A DNA stretch of 64,000 bases. Source: Pseudaminobacter soli (ex Zhang et al. 2022). GTDB lineage: Bacteria; Pseudomonadota; Alphaproteobacteria; Rhizobiales; Rhizobiaceae. Positions 24,678 through 33,443 of this stretch are shown here, one piece after another. How positions within the stretch are numbered: the stretch's first letter is position 1; each line of letters begins with the position of its first letter. The notes beneath the pieces were generated by a model. That model worked only from the letters and a program-made list of their open reading frames with translations. It ran no database searches and was not told where the DNA came from. The DNA lies in the NCBI RefSeq assembly GCF_014595955.1, contig NZ_JABVCF010000010.1, positions 1-64,000 of the forward strand. Reading direction: 5' to 3'. The translations under genes were made by a program, and so were the position numbers.

Positions 24678-25448
24678 TCAGGTTCGATTGATCGACACGC
24701 CACCATCGGCAAGAACGGCGGCGCCAGTCATGAAACTCGCTGCTGGGGAGACGAGAAAGAGGGCCGCTTGGGCAATCTCTTCTGGCCGAGCAAGTCGCTT
24801 CAGAGCATGAAGTCCCTCGATAAAGCCTCGCGTTTCGGAGGCCGCGCCGGGCAAGTTCGCCGCGTTCGATGGGGTGTCCGTCCCGCCAGGCAACAAGGCG
24901 TTGGCGCGTACGCCTCGTGACCCAAACTCTGCGGCAATTGTCTGGACAAGACCCACAAGTCCCGCCTTCGCTGCGGCATACGCTGCCATGCCCGGAAATC
25001 CGACGGTGTTGCCCACGAACGAAGACGTGAACACCAAGGCTCCTCCGCCGCGATTGATCAATGCGGGCAATTGATGCTTCGCGCTCAGGAACGCGCTGGT
25101 GAGATTCGTGCGCAATGTGTCGTCCCAGCCGTCGAGCGTCAGGTCAGTGACCGCCCCCATCGCGCCGGATGAGCCGACATTGTTGAACGCGATGTCGAGG
25201 CCGCCGAATTCTTCAATTGCCGTCTCGACAAGTTTCTTTGCATGGGATTCAGCCCGGACGTCACCAGTTACGGAGACTGCACTTCCTCCGGCCCCTTTGA
25301 TCTCGGCGACAACATCGGCGAGTTCTTCGCTGCGCCGACCGGACAGCACGACTGAAGCGCCTGCTTGCGAGAAGAGCTTTGCGGCCGCCTTTCCAATCCC
25401 CGAACTGGCGCCGGTGATAATGGCCACTTTATCTGTGAGAATCGTCAT
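24678..25448 (-). CDS. SDR family oxidoreductase (glucose/3-oxoacyl reductase-like)
   Basis: 256 residues, intact classical SDR. TGASSGIG cofactor loop (about residue 12), NNVGSSG in place of NNAG (about 89), catalytic Ser in FTSSFVG, Tyr and Lys in AAYAAAKAGLVG (about 155), and a C-terminal GAAVLADGG. One of the few undamaged genes in the 21.5-28.8 kb zone. Substrate unknown. Confidence 0.92.
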   Translation of the reverse strand: MTILTDKVAIITGASSGIGKAAAKLFSQAGASVVLSGRRSEELADVVAEIKGAGGSAVSVTGDVRAESHAKKLVETAIEEFGGLDIAFNNVGSSGAMGAVTDLTLDGWDDTLRTNLTSAFLSAKHQLPALINRGGGALVFTSSFVGNTVGFPGMAAYAAAKAGLVGLVQTIAAEFGSRGVRANALLPGGTDTPSNAANLPGAASETRGFIEGLHALKRLARPEEIAQAALFLVSPAASFMTGAAVLADGGVSINRT

Positions 25449-26303
25449 CGGTCAGAAGCTCCTTCGTGGTTGAGGAGCCTGCTAATCAAAACAATTGAAG
25501 CCGCCGGCCACCCGTTTCCTGCTTGAGCACGCGAGGCCGAGCTTCCCACCCGATCCAGTCATACGGAAATCGGTTTCCGTTACGTTCGGGCCGCAAACGG
25601 ACTGCCGGCTTAGGTCGTCGGATCTCAAAAGCAGACCTCCACGTCGGGGCGGAGATCGTAGTGGCGTGCCCCTTGGCAGAGATTGCGTTTGAACGTCTCT
25701 CCGTTGCGGAGGGTGAAGCAGTGGCATCGGCCAGTCGCTTCACGGCCTGGGTGTTGTCACGGTTCCTCGGCAGCTTCGGCGAGCGCCTTCCTCCCTTCGC
25801 TAGCGCCCCTGCAGCATGGTTGCTGTCCCTGGCCAGGTTTCCATAATCCCAAAAATTCGAGTGCTTCTGGAATAGGGGACACCTTCAGCCGGCCTTGTTT
25901 TGCTTATCTTTTTGGATCGAGTGTTCCACCGTCTAAGGGCCTCACCGCCGCTTAGCATGCTCATTGATCTTCCGGTGCTGACCTCGTTCTGGCTGGCGAC
26001 CTTGGCCGTCTCCGATCGAGAGTTGCAAACTCTTCGTCTTTGCCTGCTGCGGGAAGCCGCCAATAGAGAAGGGGCTTAGCGCCTACACTCACCGTAAGGG
26101 ATAGCCATGCTTTCCGTACTGGATGCACGCGGTTTGCCTCTCCCGAGGTGGATGGATTGCTCTTCTATCGCCCCGGAGTCGTGCCTTTCGCCGGGCGCGG
26201 TCTGCGCGCCATTTCGGAATGTCTTTCCACGGAACACTCCGAAGCCGAAAATATTAGGGCCGCACGCTCCAATAGCGCCTCATCTGATTGGAAGGAGAGT
26301 GCA
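25449..26303. other. about 850 bp with no recognisable gene
   Basis: Short frames exist on both strands, but none resembles a family. A 40-residue plus frame at 25957-26079 (MLIDLPVLTSFWLAT start) has no visible ribosome site. The stretch just before 26304 provides the leader of the Gly/Ser-rich protein gene. The region probably consists of decayed sequence, like its surroundings. Confidence 0.4.
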
Positions 26304-26987
26304 ATGAAACACAGCATCATAGCGGCTACAGCGCTTGCGCTGTGCCTTGGCACGCCAGTCCTCGCTCAGACCTCTGGGGGTGGTGGCGGCGGTGGCCATG
26401 GTGGCACCACGGGTCACGCGACTACGCCCGGCGGTGGAGCTACGAAGGGGGCCGGCACCGCCGGCTCCTCGTCCATGTCCGGGACGTCTGGTGCCACGGC
26501 GGGTATGCCAAGCGGATGGAGCGGTGACATCGCAAATGCCCTTTTCAGCGATCCGTCTCACGCCACCCTGCGCTCACCCGACGAGATCCGCGCGCACTGG
26601 CAGAACCTGTCCAGTCAACAGCAGGCTCAAGTCCGGCAGGGCTGCAGCAACATGATGGCCAGCAACGCCGATGGCGGCACAAACAGGATGGCACAGGGCT
26701 CGACCGGCCAATCGAGCGGAAGCTCCACGATGGGCTCGTCCGGCGGGCAGAGCGCGGGCGGTAATGCCGAAAACCTGACCACAGGTAGCACCAAGCGGTT
26801 CCAAGGCGCTTCCCCAAGCAGCGAACCAGGCGGTAGTTCGGCAGGCGGCAACTCGATGGAGGGCTCTGGGCAAAACGAGAGCAGCGGCGCCATGGGTAGC
26901 GCTTCGGGTGAAACGGCAGGCGGCGGTAACTCCCCCGCACAGATGGCGTCGTTGCATCAACTATGCTCGACCATCCAGGGCATGTGA
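26304..26987 (+). CDS. secreted Gly/Ser-rich protein
   Basis: 227 residues. Signal peptide MKHSIIAATALALCLGTPVLA with cleavage after LAQ region. The mature part is mostly Gly, Ser, Thr, with two ordered islands: GWSGDIANALFSDPSHATLRSPDEIRAHW (about 73-100) ending in QQQAQVRQGCSNMM, and a C-terminal SLHQLCSTIQGM. The two Cys (about 112 and 222) could pair. Start chosen at ATG 26304 with AAGGAGAG upstream. Similar low-complexity proteins are common in rhizobia; function unknown. Confidence 0.75.
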   Translation: MKHSIIAATALALCLGTPVLAQTSGGGGGGGHGGTTGHATTPGGGATKGAGTAGSSSMSGTSGATAGMPSGWSGDIANALFSDPSHATLRSPDEIRAHWQNLSSQQQAQVRQGCSNMMASNADGGTNRMAQGSTGQSSGSSTMGSSGGQSAGGNAENLTTGSTKRFQGASPSSEPGGSSAGGNSMEGSGQNESSGAMGSASGETAGGGNSPAQMASLHQLCSTIQGM

Positions 26988-27235
26988 GCAAAGCTTGGGG
27001 AGTTCGGTGCGGGCTCCGTGCCGAGTCGGCCCAACCCTGGCGGAGTATCCGAGATCTGCCCCGGTGCCCGGTGGCCGTCTCAACGCGGAGGGGAGATGCG
27101 CCTCCCCTCCGATATCTAATAGACCCTTCAACGCCCGATCAGTCCTCGCCCTCGTGCTGCTTCCGCGATCGGCGATTTTTGCGACGCATCGGCACGCCGG
27201 CCCATTAGAGCGGAGAGTGCGTCAGCCGCCCAGGA

Positions 27236-27430
27236 TCACGAGACCGTGCCGCCGGTTGACCGATTGATGGTGGAGCTCGAACCGGTCGCGCCTCCGCCCA
27301 CGCCGTGCCCGGTCGTCGGACTGGCCGCTGAGCCCTGAGCCGGCGTATCGCTCGGGTTTGCTACGGGCGGCGGAGCAGTGGTGGCCGTGGCGGCTCCTCC
27401 CTGGATGCTGCCGGTCGTCGGGTTAGTCGA
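27236..27430 (-). pseudogene. tail of a secreted Thr/Gly/Pro-rich protein
   Basis: A 60-residue minus frame rich in Gly, Thr, Ser and Pro (NPTTGSIQGG..., ending STINRSTGGTVS). It reads like the C-terminus of small exported low-complexity proteins of rhizobia, but it has no signal peptide. Its 5' part has been replaced by the cytochrome c peroxidase fragment on the other strand, junction near 27430-27440. Confidence 0.45.
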
Positions 27431-27437
27431 GGATTTC

Positions 27438-27953
27438 TCAGAATTCGAGCAGCGCACCGCCTATTTCAACGGCGACCACGTGAGCGCGACCCGCAAGGGG
27501 GTGCACCTGCCGGACCGGCCGAACCAGGTCGCGATGATGGCGCAGATGCAGAACATGATCGACTTCCCGCCCACGCCGAAACTCGACCCGCTCAACCGCC
27601 TCGACCCGAGCAAGGCAAGTTTAGTGGAACTAAAGGGCGAGCAGATTTTCATGGGCAAGAGCCGCTGCGCCGAATGCCACATCCCAACGCTGTCCTTCAT
27701 AGACAACAACGTGCACGACCTGAAGCTGGAGCGCTTCTACAAGGTCGGCCAGACCTTCAATGACATGGTCACCATACCTGACGGGCCGATCAAAACATTC
27801 ACGTTGCGCGGCATCAAGGACTCCCCACCCTATCTGCACGACGGCCGCCTGATGACGCTCGCCGATACGGTGGAGTTCTTCAACCTCGTGCTCGGGACCA
27901 AGCTCGACCAGCAGGAGAAGGATGCGCTGGTGGCGTACCTGCTCACCCTCTGA
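27438..27953 (+). pseudogene. C-terminal half of a di-heme cytochrome c peroxidase/MauG-like protein
   Basis: From EFEQRTAYFNGDH on, the frame follows the second heme domain of CCP/MauG proteins: heme motif CAECH with downstream RGIKDSPPYLHDGRLMTLADTVEFFN (distal region and conserved Tyr/His) and a helical end. The first heme domain, signal peptide and start codon are missing. The plus frame runs back into antisense of the neighbouring tail, so the gene is 5'-truncated and should be inactive. Confidence 0.8.
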
Positions 27954-27978
27954 ACCGAGTTGCGCCAACGAGGCCGCC

Positions 27979-28570
27979 ATGCGTGCAGTTGCCATTACAT
28001 TCGGCCTGATCCTCATGTGGGCGCCGGCTTCAGCCAGATCGGCAATCCTGCCGGACTGGCGCCGAATACCGTCATAGAGCAGCCGGGTGTCCCGGCACCC
28101 GGACAATCCAACTATCAGGACAATCTCTTTGCGCAGTTGGCTCTGCCGGAGGAACTGCCGAAATCGAGTTCGGCAAGCTCGCTGCCGAGAAGACTGGCGA
28201 TGATGCGGTAAGACGTTTTGCCGACCGCATGGTCACCGATCATCGTCAAGCCAGCGACCAGCTGACCGAAATAGCCGGCAACAGCAATATTTCGCTCCCG
28301 AGCATGCTTGATCCGGATCACCAGCGGATCCGGACTGAGCTCGAGCATCTCGACGGCGCGCAGTTCGACCACGTGTATATCGCATCGCAGATTGTCGACC
28401 ATCAGAAGACAGCACAGTTGCTCGCCTGGGAGATCGGCTTTGGACAGAATGCCGAGTTCCAGCGCTTTGCCGCCCAGGTCTTACCGACCGTGCTTGAGCA
28501 TCTCGCAATGGCCACAAGGACTCAGGCCGAACTGGCGAGCAAAGGCGCGCCAAGGCATCCGCCAAACTAG
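27979..28570 (+). pseudogene. DUF4142 family exported protein with two frameshifts
   Basis: Three frames in order give one protein: signal peptide MRAVAITFGLILMWAPASA (frame 1), QIGNPAGLAPNTVIEQPG to NLFAQLA (frame 2), then GGTAEIEFGKLAAEKTGDDAVRRF and the rest (frame 3, open to 28570). The last part has the DUF4142 pattern of a ferritin-like helical bundle: FADRMVTDHRQASDQL, then a central HVYIASQIVDHQK. Shifts lie near 28020 and 28140. Confidence 0.75.
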
Positions 28571-28665
28571 CTAATCATGTCTAATCGCCTGCCCGCTCAA
28601 ACGGCAGCGAGACGCCGATCGAACGGGACCTCCTTTCCGGAGAAGTTCGGCGGCTTGCCGAATTT

Positions 28666-28790
28666 TCAGCGTTTTGCGTTCACGCCCGCGTCCTCGCGCA
28701 TGAGATAGGCTTTGGTCGTCTCGGGGATTCTCTCGGCCAGCCACGCGGCCATCGCCTCTTCCTCGCGGCAGATCGGTCCTTGCCTGCATA
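28666..28790 (-). pseudogene. C-terminal tail of a DUF892 (YciE-like) ferritin-like protein
   Basis: A minus frame reads EEEAMAAWLAERIPETTKAYL and ends GVNAKR-stop, like the last helix of DUF892 stress proteins. Nothing upstream on that strand continues the fold. Short match, hence modest confidence. Confidence 0.4.
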
Positions 28791-28825
28791 CTGAATGACG
28801 TCAGAGTACGCCCGCGTCCCGCGTT

Positions 28826-29626
28826 TCAGGCCAGCACGAAGCGAAGCGCGCGCTGAATCTCGAAGAAATCCGTTGCCGCGAAAGCGATTGCGCGCGGACC
28901 ATGCGAACGCGCGCCCGGATACCAGGAGGCCCGATACGCGTCGGACGGATTGCAGAATTCCACGACAACCTCGTAGGCCTCGGCCGGCGGCGGAACCAGT
29001 CCGGAGAGGTCGCGGGAAAGAGCCGCCTCGACCCCCTGCCGGATCAGCGCCCGGGATCGGGCCGGCGAGAGCGAGTTGGCGGCGCGCCCTGCCCCTTCCA
29101 AGGTCGCCACCGTGGCGATGCCCGGGATCATGGCGCGGGCATCGGCACAGATCCCTGCATCACCGGCCAGAAAGGCAGACGGTACTCCGTAGCGGGCGGC
29201 GCAGAGCGCGTTCACGGTGAACTCGGAGGCGACCTCTCCATTGAGCAAAAGCCGTGAGACGGTGGTCGTCGTGGTATGGGCGAGCGGATTCGCCTCCGTT
29301 CCCGCCTTGGAATGGTAGCCGACATAGATCGCCGCGGCAAAATCGGCGGCGATGCCGAACATCATGGCGTCGGGATGGCCGGACCAGCCGCGGACGATGC
29401 GCACATAGTCGGGCAGCAGGTCGAGGACGAGATTGCGGCCGCTGTCATGCGCGTCCTTGACGACGACTTCTTCGGCACCGGCGGCACGCGCACCCTCGCA
29501 GGCGGCCACCACCTCCGCCGTCATCAGCGTCCGGAACTCGCGGTGATCCGGATGGCTGCGATCGGCTTCGTCCCAGTGAGCGATTCCGGCCGTTCCTTCG
29601 ATGTCCGCGCTGAGGAAGATCTTCAC
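28826..29626 (-). CDS. M55 family D-aminopeptidase (DppA-like)
   Basis: 266 residues. It starts VKIFLSADIEGTAG, the conserved first strand with the metal-binding Asp and Glu of Bacillus DppA. Further ligands are in VVVKDAHDSGRN, YVGYHSKAG and HTTTTT. DppA frees D-Ala and other D-residues from peptides with a self-compartmentalised decamer. GTG start overlaps the P1-peptidase stop by 4 bp, so the two are coupled. Last gene of the operon that also encodes the transporter. Confidence 0.92.
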   Translation of the reverse strand: MKIFLSADIEGTAGIAHWDEADRSHPDHREFRTLMTAEVVAACEGARAAGAEEVVVKDAHDSGRNLVLDLLPDYVRIVRGWSGHPDAMMFGIAADFAAAIYVGYHSKAGTEANPLAHTTTTTVSRLLLNGEVASEFTVNALCAARYGVPSAFLAGDAGICADARAMIPGIATVATLEGAGRAANSLSPARSRALIRQGVEAALSRDLSGLVPPPAEAYEVVVEFCNPSDAYRASWYPGARSHGPRAIAFAATDFFEIQRALRFVLA

Positions 29627-30672
29627 GGCAGCGGGTTCTCCTTCAGCCATTCCGCGAGCGCGGGAAACCGTCGGCCAGTGCGTCCTGTCGTGGCCGGCGC
29701 GGCACAAAGCGCGCTCAGCACCGCCTCCTGCGTCGCCTCGGCGGCGGCGCGGAACGGCATGTCGATCCGGTCCTCGGCAAGCTGCCGGACCGGCTGGAAG
29801 GCTGCCCGCGATTCATGCACAACCGGATCGGCCGTGGTGAAGCACAGGGCGATGTCGCCGCTGCCATTGCCCCAGAAAGCGCCCAGGCGAGCCAGCCCAG
29901 CCCCCGCCCGTCGCGCAACGCGGCGGAGTTGGCGGTCGCCGAGCGGCAGATCCGTGGCGAGAATGATGATGACGGAACCCTTTTCCGCCTCCGCCGTCCG
30001 GCGCGGGTCGGGCCGGCGGCCGTCCGGCAGCACGAGGTCTCCTGCCCGCCCGAAATTCGCCAGCACGAGGGCCCCCAGCACATAGTCATGCCCGTCGATC
30101 CGCATAAGCCGCGAAGCGGAACCGATGCCGGCCTTGAAGCCGAAGCTTGTCATCCCGGTGCCTGCCCCTACCGCGCCCTGCAGCACCGGGCCGCCCTTGG
30201 CGTCTTCGAGCGCCGCCTCGGCGTCGGCCGCCGTCACCGCCATGGCCTGGATGTCGTTGATCGGGCCATCATTGCATTCGAAGACCAGCGGATTGACGGT
30301 AGAGGTCTCGCGCCCGATGTCCGGATTGGCTGCGATCGCCCGGCGCACCAGTGCTTCGGCACAGGGTGCGACGGAGAAGGTGTTGGTCAAAAGGATCGGT
30401 GTCTCGACGGTGCCGAGTTCGGCCACCTGCATCATGCCTACGGACTTTCCGAAGCCGTTGATCACCTCCACCCCGGCGCGAACCTTTTGGCGGAAAAGAT
30501 CGCCCTGATGCGGCAGGATGGCGGTGACGCCGGTGGCCAGACCCTCGCCGGAAAGCGTGCGGTGGCCGACCGTCACGCCGCCGACATCGGTGATGGCGTT
30601 CAGCGGTCCTGGCGGCAGGATGCCCGAACCCAGGCCGAGATCGCGCGCTGATGGCATACCGGAACCCTTCAT
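29623..30672 (-). CDS. P1 family peptidase (DmpA/BapA-like aminopeptidase)
   Basis: 349 residues, N-terminal nucleophile hydrolase of the DmpA family that self-cleaves ahead of a Ser. The family start LGLGSGILPPGPLNAITDVGGVTVGHRTL is clear. The region GAVGAGTGMTSFGFKAGIGSASR is where the cleavage and new N-terminal Ser are expected in homologues; here the residue run GTGMTSFGFKAGIGS needs alignment to place it. DmpA relatives release N-terminal D-Ala, beta-peptide or L-residues. Alternative start at ATG 30657 has AAGGG 7 nt upstream. Confidence 0.88.
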   Translation of the reverse strand: MKGSGMPSARDLGLGSGILPPGPLNAITDVGGVTVGHRTLSGEGLATGVTAILPHQGDLFRQKVRAGVEVINGFGKSVGMMQVAELGTVETPILLTNTFSVAPCAEALVRRAIAANPDIGRETSTVNPLVFECNDGPINDIQAMAVTAADAEAALEDAKGGPVLQGAVGAGTGMTSFGFKAGIGSASRLMRIDGHDYVLGALVLANFGRAGDLVLPDGRRPDPRRTAEAEKGSVIIILATDLPLGDRQLRRVARRAGAGLARLGAFWGNGSGDIALCFTTADPVVHESRAAFQPVRQLAEDRIDMPFRAAAEATQEAVLSALCAAPATTGRTGRRFPALAEWLKENPLP

Positions 30673-30682
30673 CGTGCCTCGG

Positions 30683-31426
30683 TCAGAGCCTGCCGGCCTT
30701 CTTCAGGCTGCGCAGGAAGGCCTGCGTACGCTCGCCCTTCGGATTGCCGAATATCTCCGCCGGCGGCCCCTGTTCATAGATCTTGCCGGCCTGAAGAAAG
30801 CAGATCCTGTTGGCGACTTCGCGGGCAAAGCCCATTTCGTGCGTGGCGAGCATCATGGTCATGCCCCGGGCCGCGAGGTCGCGGACGATGTCCAGCACCT
30901 CGGCCACCAGTTCGGGATCGAGAGCAGAGGTAATCTCGTCCAGCAGGAGCAGCATGGGATCCATCATCAGCGCGCGCACGATGGCCACGCGCTGCTGCTG
31001 ACCGCCGGAAAGCCGGTCGGGATAGTCGCCCGCCTTGTGGGCCAGGCCGATGCGCTCGAGGAAGGCCATGGCCCGATCCTCGGCCTCGCGCCGCTTCATG
31101 CCGAGCACTTTCAGCGGCGCCAGCGTGGTGTTTTGCAGCACCGTCATGTGGGGAAACAGGTTGTATCCCTGGAAGACGATGCCGATGTCGCGCCGCAGCC
31201 GGTCGAGATCCACTCCAGGTCCGGTGATCCGGTCGCCATGGATGCGGATCTCGCCGAGCGAGATCTCCTCGAGCCGGTTGATGCAGCGCAGCAGCGTGGA
31301 TTTTCCGCAGCCCGACGGACCGATCAGGCAGATCACCTCGTGCTCATCGACCGAGAGCGACAGGTTCGAAAGGACCTCGAGCGTGCCGTAGTGCTTGGTC
31401 ACGCCGTCGATTTCGAGCAGCGCCAT
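30683..31426 (-). CDS. polar amino acid ABC transporter ATP-binding protein
   Basis: 247 residues. Walker A GPSGCGKSTLL (about 37), Q-loop FQGYNLFPH, ABC signature LSGGQQQRVAIVRAL, Walker B LLLLDEITSALD and H-loop ATHEMGF. The short length and the YNLFPHMT sequence place it with GlnQ/HisP-type importers. Lies 3 nt after the permease gene and 10 nt before the P1-peptidase start. Confidence 0.95.
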   Translation of the reverse strand: MALLEIDGVTKHYGTLEVLSNLSLSVDEHEVICLIGPSGCGKSTLLRCINRLEEISLGEIRIHGDRITGPGVDLDRLRRDIGIVFQGYNLFPHMTVLQNTTLAPLKVLGMKRREAEDRAMAFLERIGLAHKAGDYPDRLSGGQQQRVAIVRALMMDPMLLLLDEITSALDPELVAEVLDIVRDLAARGMTMMLATHEMGFAREVANRICFLQAGKIYEQGPPAEIFGNPKGERTQAFLRSLKKAGRL

Positions 31427-31429
31427 GCC

Positions 31430-32548
31430 TCAGCCCCCCGCCCGGATCCGGCGCCGGTCGCGCTCGACCAGCCGATCGACGAACCGCGCCTGCGGGATGG
31501 TGACGACGATGAACAGGATCGCGACGGTGGTCACCGCCGATAGATTAAAATTGTTGGCCGCGATGATCTTCGACTGGTTGAAGGCGTCGATGGTGCCGAT
31601 GATGGCCACCAGCGCGGTGTCCTTCTGCAGGCTGATGCAGTTGTTCATCAGCGGCGGAATGATGTTGCGCACGGCCAGCGGCACGACCACGTAGCGCATG
31701 GTCTTGAAATGGCTGAGGCCGAGCGAACGGGCGGCTGCGACCTGGCTGTGATGCACGCCCTCGATTCCGGCGCGATAGACCTCGGAGGTGTAGGCCCCGT
31801 AGGTCAGGGTCAGTGCGATGATCGCATAGGCGGTAGAGGACAGGTCCGACAGCACCGGCAGGTTGGTCAGCGGCAAGCCGAAGCCGATCAGGTAGATGGT
31901 GATGATGGCGGGCAGGCCTCGGAACAGGTCGCCATAGGCGATGGCAAGGAAGCGCAGAGGCCGCCCGGCATCGCCAGGAAGGGTACGGGCAACGGCCACC
32001 AGCAGCGACCAGATCACGATCAGAACGGCCGAAACCGCGAAGATGACGATATTGGTGCCGAAGGCCCAAAGTACCTTGCTGGCAGAGTCGCGGATCAGCG
32101 CCAGGTCAAAGAAGGTACGGCTGACGGCGGCGTCGTTCACCACCATGAACCAGGCGCCGGCGGTCACGATGAGCAGCGCCCCGCACCACGACAGCGCCTG
32201 CCACGCCGCCATCGAGGCCTCCGCGCCAAGCGCGCGGGCGGCATAGACGTCGGCGCTGCGAGCGGAAGCGAGCGATTTCAGGAAAGCACGTGCCGCGATC
32301 ACCAGCACCATTGCCGCAGCCAAGGCCGCAACGGCACCCAGTACCACCACCGCAATGGACGCGATGCCCTGCGAAACGGCGAAGGAACCGATGTGCTGAA
32401 CCGACACCGCGACCGCCACGAAGGTCAGCACAGCCAGCGCAAGGGTCAGGGCTGCGCGGCCGCGATGCGTACGCGTGACGGCCCGAGCGCGCCATGCGGC
32501 GGCGCGCCCGTCCTCTTCCGATGCCATAAGGTGATCGGGTGCCGCCAT
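31430..32548 (-). CDS. polar amino acid ABC transporter permease with N-terminal extension
   Basis: 372 residues, against about 220 for GlnP/HisQ-type permeases. The conserved core is C-terminal: RGLPAIITIYLIGFGLP and the ATPase-coupling EAA loop (SEVYRAGIEGVHHSQVAAARSLGLSHFKTMRYVVVP). The extra 150 residues hold about three hydrophobic segments (around 35-55, 60-85, 115-135). Start at 32548 chosen because it lies 4 nt after the binding-protein stop; the longer frame overlaps that gene. Only one permease is present, so a homodimer is likely. Confidence 0.9.
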   Translation of the reverse strand: MAAPDHLMASEEDGRAAAWRARAVTRTHRGRAALTLALAVLTFVAVAVSVQHIGSFAVSQGIASIAVVVLGAVAALAAAMVLVIAARAFLKSLASARSADVYAARALGAEASMAAWQALSWCGALLIVTAGAWFMVVNDAAVSRTFFDLALIRDSASKVLWAFGTNIVIFAVSAVLIVIWSLLVAVARTLPGDAGRPLRFLAIAYGDLFRGLPAIITIYLIGFGLPLTNLPVLSDLSSTAYAIIALTLTYGAYTSEVYRAGIEGVHHSQVAAARSLGLSHFKTMRYVVVPLAVRNIIPPLMNNCISLQKDTALVAIIGTIDAFNQSKIIAANNFNLSAVTTVAILFIVVTIPQARFVDRLVERDRRRIRAGG

Positions 32549-32552
32549 CGGC

Positions 32553-33401
32553 TCAGAACTTCCAGGTCGGAACGTCGGCCGGCGTCTTGCCACCCCATGC
32601 AGGGGCCAGATACTGCGCCTCGAGATCCTTGAGCGTGCCGTCTTCCTGCATGTCGGCGATGATCTTGTCGATCACCGACTTTGACGACGATCCCTTGGGA
32701 TAGATGCCTGCGGTCTCGCCACCGATCTCGTACTGGCCGACCACCTCGAGCTTGCCGTTCGAAGCCGCGACCTGACCCAGCACGATCGACAGTTCGGTCA
32801 TGACAACGTCGACGTTGCCTGCGGCGACGGCTGTAAACATCGCGCCAGTGTCGTCGAAGACCGAGAGGTTGTTCACTTTCAGCGTATCCTGCGCCCACGA
32901 CACCATGGTGGTGCCGGCCTGGGTGCCGAACTTGGCGTCACGCACATTGTCTTCCGTGACGTTCGAGCCGGCCTTGGCCGCCAAGCCATAGGAGCCGAAG
33001 GAATAGGGCGTCGAGAAATCGACTACCTTCTTGCGCGGCTCCGTCACCGAGATCAGCGCCAGGGCGATGTCGAAATCCTTGTTCTGGCCCGCGACGATGG
33101 AATCGAAGGAGGCGTTTTTCAGCACGACCTTGTCGAGACCGAGGCGGTAGGCGATGTTGACCGCCATGCAGAATTCGCGGCCGCTGGTGACCGTCTCCGG
33201 CGTGTCTCCGTTGAATTCGCCGACCGCCGGCAGGTTGATGATGGCAGTGAACTGCCCGGGAACCGCCGGCGTGATCTGCTCGGTGCCCTGCTTGCCGTAG
33301 AGCTTGCATTCGCCGTAGCCCTCGGCTGCCGAGGCAGCGGTGGCGGCGAGCGCCATCATCGAGCCGGCGGCAAGGCCGGCCACTTTGTTGCTGAATTTCA
33401 T
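32553..33401 (-). CDS. polar amino acid ABC transporter substrate-binding protein
   Basis: 282 residues, exported (signal peptide to about residue 25, ATAASA-AE). Family 3 solute-binding fold: FCMAVNIAYRLGLDKVV, the FDIALALISVTEPRKKVVDFSTPY motif typical of glutamine/histidine/opine binders, and GTQAGTTMVSWAQ. First gene of the operon, preceded by AGGAGAA. Ligand could be a D-amino acid or peptide given the neighbours (inference). Confidence 0.93.
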   Translation of the reverse strand: MKFSNKVAGLAAGSMMALAATAASAAEGYGECKLYGKQGTEQITPAVPGQFTAIINLPAVGEFNGDTPETVTSGREFCMAVNIAYRLGLDKVVLKNASFDSIVAGQNKDFDIALALISVTEPRKKVVDFSTPYSFGSYGLAAKAGSNVTEDNVRDAKFGTQAGTTMVSWAQDTLKVNNLSVFDDTGAMFTAVAAGNVDVVMTELSIVLGQVAASNGKLEVVGQYEIGGETAGIYPKGSSSKSVIDKIIADMQEDGTLKDLEAQYLAPAWGGKTPADVPTWKF

Positions 33402-33443
33402 CTGGTTCTCCTCAGGGTGGTTTGGATGGTGTTCCGTTCGTGG

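Noticed and set aside
25957-26079. 40-residue plus frame
   Set aside because: No ribosome site and no homology by eye; too short to support.
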